This document shows positions 62,723-64,000 of a stretch of DNA of 64,000 nt, one piece after another. The DNA is from Halobacillus litoralis. GTDB taxonomy: Bacteria; Bacillota; Bacilli; Bacillales; Halobacillaceae. Below the pieces are notes generated by a model. The model made no database searches, was not told the origin of the DNA, and saw only the letters and a list, made by a program, of their open reading frames with translations. Position numbers and translations under genes: made by a program. Every line of letters starts with the position of its first letter. Within the stretch, counting starts at the first letter, position 1. The DNA lies in contig NZ_CP026118.1 in assembly GCF_004101865.1 (NCBI RefSeq), positions 2,001,001 through 2,065,000 of the forward strand. Direction: 5' to 3'.

Positions 62723-63961
62723 CTAATCCTGCTCAATGACCATCCTATTCAAAGAAGGGTGTAAATAAATGAAAGATGCTGCTGTTGCTACAGCTCCTCC
62801 CGCCCAGATTGTCACGCCTGTCCCGATATACTCTCCTATCAACCCGGCAGCGAAAGCAGCAACCGGCATCAAACTCCATGTCATGAACCGGCTCGTCGCC
62901 TGGACCCTTCCCAATAGATAGTCAGGAGTCAAATTTTGCCGAATTGTTATGATACATGGACTCTGAATCGCTGCACACATCGTTCCGACTGCGTTCATGA
63001 TAGCCAGCCAATAAAAAGAATGGGTCAAACTGAACAAAATGATTGAAATTCCACCAATCACACTTGCATAAAAAAGCAGCAGCCGATAGGAGAATTTTTT
63101 TCTAAGAATGGCTGCCATCATAGAACCGACAATCGCTCCTCCACCACCGATGGATAACACCCAGCCAATTTGCACAGCTGTGAAAGATACGGTCGATTTC
63201 AAGTGGACGACCATCATCGTCAAAAACAGGGTCGTCCCAAAGACAGAAAAAAACATGCCCAAGTTTGTATATAGTAAAGGTTTTTGTTGAATGACAAAAT
63301 TAAAGCCTTCTTTCATACCTTTCATGAGCGAAGACCTCCCTGCCTGTGTGCGGGGGCTTTCAATATTCAAGGTCCATACCATCAGAAATCCAATGAAAAA
63401 GCTCACACTGTTGATCAACAAAGCAACTCCGGGATTGTACAAACTGACAATGATGCCTCCTAAACCAGGTGCAATAAATACGGCCGTATGAAAAATGCCT
63501 GTGTTCAATGAATTGACCAGAGGCAAATCTTCGCTGCGCACCAGCTTCGGAATGGAAGCGAACTGGGAAGTGTTATAGACTTGGCCGAGCACACCAACTA
63601 TGAAGGCCCCGCTATAAATGCCCCAAATCGGCAGCATCCCTAACAGGTAAACAACACCAAGGGCACCTATAATCAAAAACCGGATAAAATCACAAAGCAG
63701 AAGAATCCGTTTCCGGTCAAATCGATCAGTCAGGACCCCCATAAGCGGTTGCAGCAAAACCGGAATTCTTTCCAGTGCTGCTACAATTCCCATACTTAAC
63801 GGCGAACCTGTCAAAGCTAATACAATGAGCGGCAGTGCGATCAAATAAATTTGATCTCCGAAAAAAGAAACCAGATTGCCACCGATGAATCGGAATGCTT
63901 GGAAATTCCTTTTGAACGTAGGTTTTCCCTCTTCAGCGTTCACTCTCGCCAGCTCACTCAT
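62723..63961 (-). CDS. MFS transporter (DHA3-like exporter)
   Basis: 412 residues, 12 predicted membrane segments, DHA3-type. MGVLTDRFDRKRILLLCDFIRF is motif A, and VGVLGQVYNTSQFASIPKLV fits the efflux branch. ATG 63961 has GGAG 6-7 nt upstream; TTG 63973 in frame is less likely. It is 15 nt upstream of the AraC gene on the same strand. The coding start is inside the window with about 39 nt left, so its promoter is not visible. Confidence 0.87.
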   Translation of the reverse strand: MSELARVNAEEGKPTFKRNFQAFRFIGGNLVSFFGDQIYLIALPLIVLALTGSPLSMGIVAALERIPVLLQPLMGVLTDRFDRKRILLLCDFIRFLIIGALGVVYLLGMLPIWGIYSGAFIVGVLGQVYNTSQFASIPKLVRSEDLPLVNSLNTGIFHTAVFIAPGLGGIIVSLYNPGVALLINSVSFFIGFLMVWTLNIESPRTQAGRSSLMKGMKEGFNFVIQQKPLLYTNLGMFFSVFGTTLFLTMMVVHLKSTVSFTAVQIGWVLSIGGGGAIVGSMMAAILRKKFSYRLLLFYASVIGGISIILFSLTHSFYWLAIMNAVGTMCAAIQSPCIITIRQNLTPDYLLGRVQATSRFMTWSLMPVAAFAAGLIGEYIGTGVTIWAGGAVATAASFIYLHPSLNRMVIEQD

Positions 63962-64000
63962 ATCCTTCTCCAAGATACGATTCCAACTCTTCCTTAAGAG

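Noticed and set aside
1..64000. CRISPR array, tRNA, rRNA, prophage or intact IS element
   Set aside because: No regularly spaced direct repeats, no tRNA-like cloverleaf with conserved loops, no rRNA signature and no transposase or phage structural gene was recognised.

Overview
The window looks like chromosomal DNA of a low-to-moderate-GC Gram-positive bacterium of the Bacillaceae, probably a halotolerant genus close to Halobacillus, Virgibacillus or Thalassobacillus. This rests on strong AGGAGG-type ribosome binding sites with ATG/GTG/TTG starts, a T-box leader, an S-box (SAM-I) riboswitch, Fur-, Rex- and CzrA-type operators, and many products known from Bacillus (YumC/YcgT-like reductase, YitJ, YuzB/DUF1450, YtrA-type GntR, GbsR, PCYCGC lipoprotein). 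The genus is inference. No rRNA, tRNA, CRISPR array, prophage or intact insertion sequence was seen.

Layout. 1-1323: 5' part of an ileS2-type isoleucyl-tRNA synthetase (minus strand) behind an isoleucine T-box. 1484-4700: methyltransferase and a YthAB-like cytochrome bd-type quinol oxidase. 5206-7490: glutaminase, a frameshifted DUF4385 gene and two small unknown genes behind a promoter/operator. 7545-15483: an S-box controlled methionine operon, metI-metC-yitJ-metH, in which each gene overlaps the next. 15595-19794: an iron-siderophore uptake locus with divergent Fur-type promoters. 19859-21401: padR-chrA. 21531-25983: a GAF-GAF-PAS-GGDEF-EAL protein 1 nt before a TPP enzyme. 26077-30416: PCYCGC lipoprotein, then a minus-strand GntR/ABC ATPase/ABC permease/ECF sigma operon whose sigma gene is frameshifted.

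30612-46707: mostly single genes: DUF2935, flavin reductase, sodium:alanine symporter, LysM-SleB hydrolase, CDP-alcohol phosphatidyltransferase, aldo/keto reductase, DUF4362 lipoprotein, SAM hydroxide adenosyltransferase, DUF1189-like membrane protein, YuzB, a RibF paralogue, a small HD hydrolase, a divergent MurE paralogue, a Zn/Cd P-type ATPase with its CzrA-type repressor, a DJ-1/PfpI protein and a methylmalonyl-CoA epimerase-like protein. 46829-53466: FAD oxidoreductase, about 1 kb of degenerate repeats, small unknown genes, a minimal carbonic-anhydrase-like protein, a large extracytoplasmic membrane protein, a metallo-beta-lactamase fold hydrolase and a small Tyr/Pro-tailed protein. 53600-57030: cydDC, the ABC exporter needed for cytochrome bd assembly, with a Rex-type operator. 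57494-63961: GbsR-type regulator, quinone reductase, P-loop kinase-like protein, nucleotidyltransferase, Nudix hydrolase, and two MFS exporters around an AraC regulator.

Themes. Methionine/SAM metabolism, iron acquisition, metal efflux (chromate, Zn/Cd) and low-oxygen respiration each have a recognisable local regulatory site. The least ordinary items are the MurE paralogue that lacks both diaminopimelate-recognition motifs, a mosaic interspersed repeat family at several loci, two near-identical terminator hairpins 11 kb apart with a compensatory base change, and a perfect 21-bp palindrome between the two Fur-type promoters. No clearly new multi-gene system was recognised.
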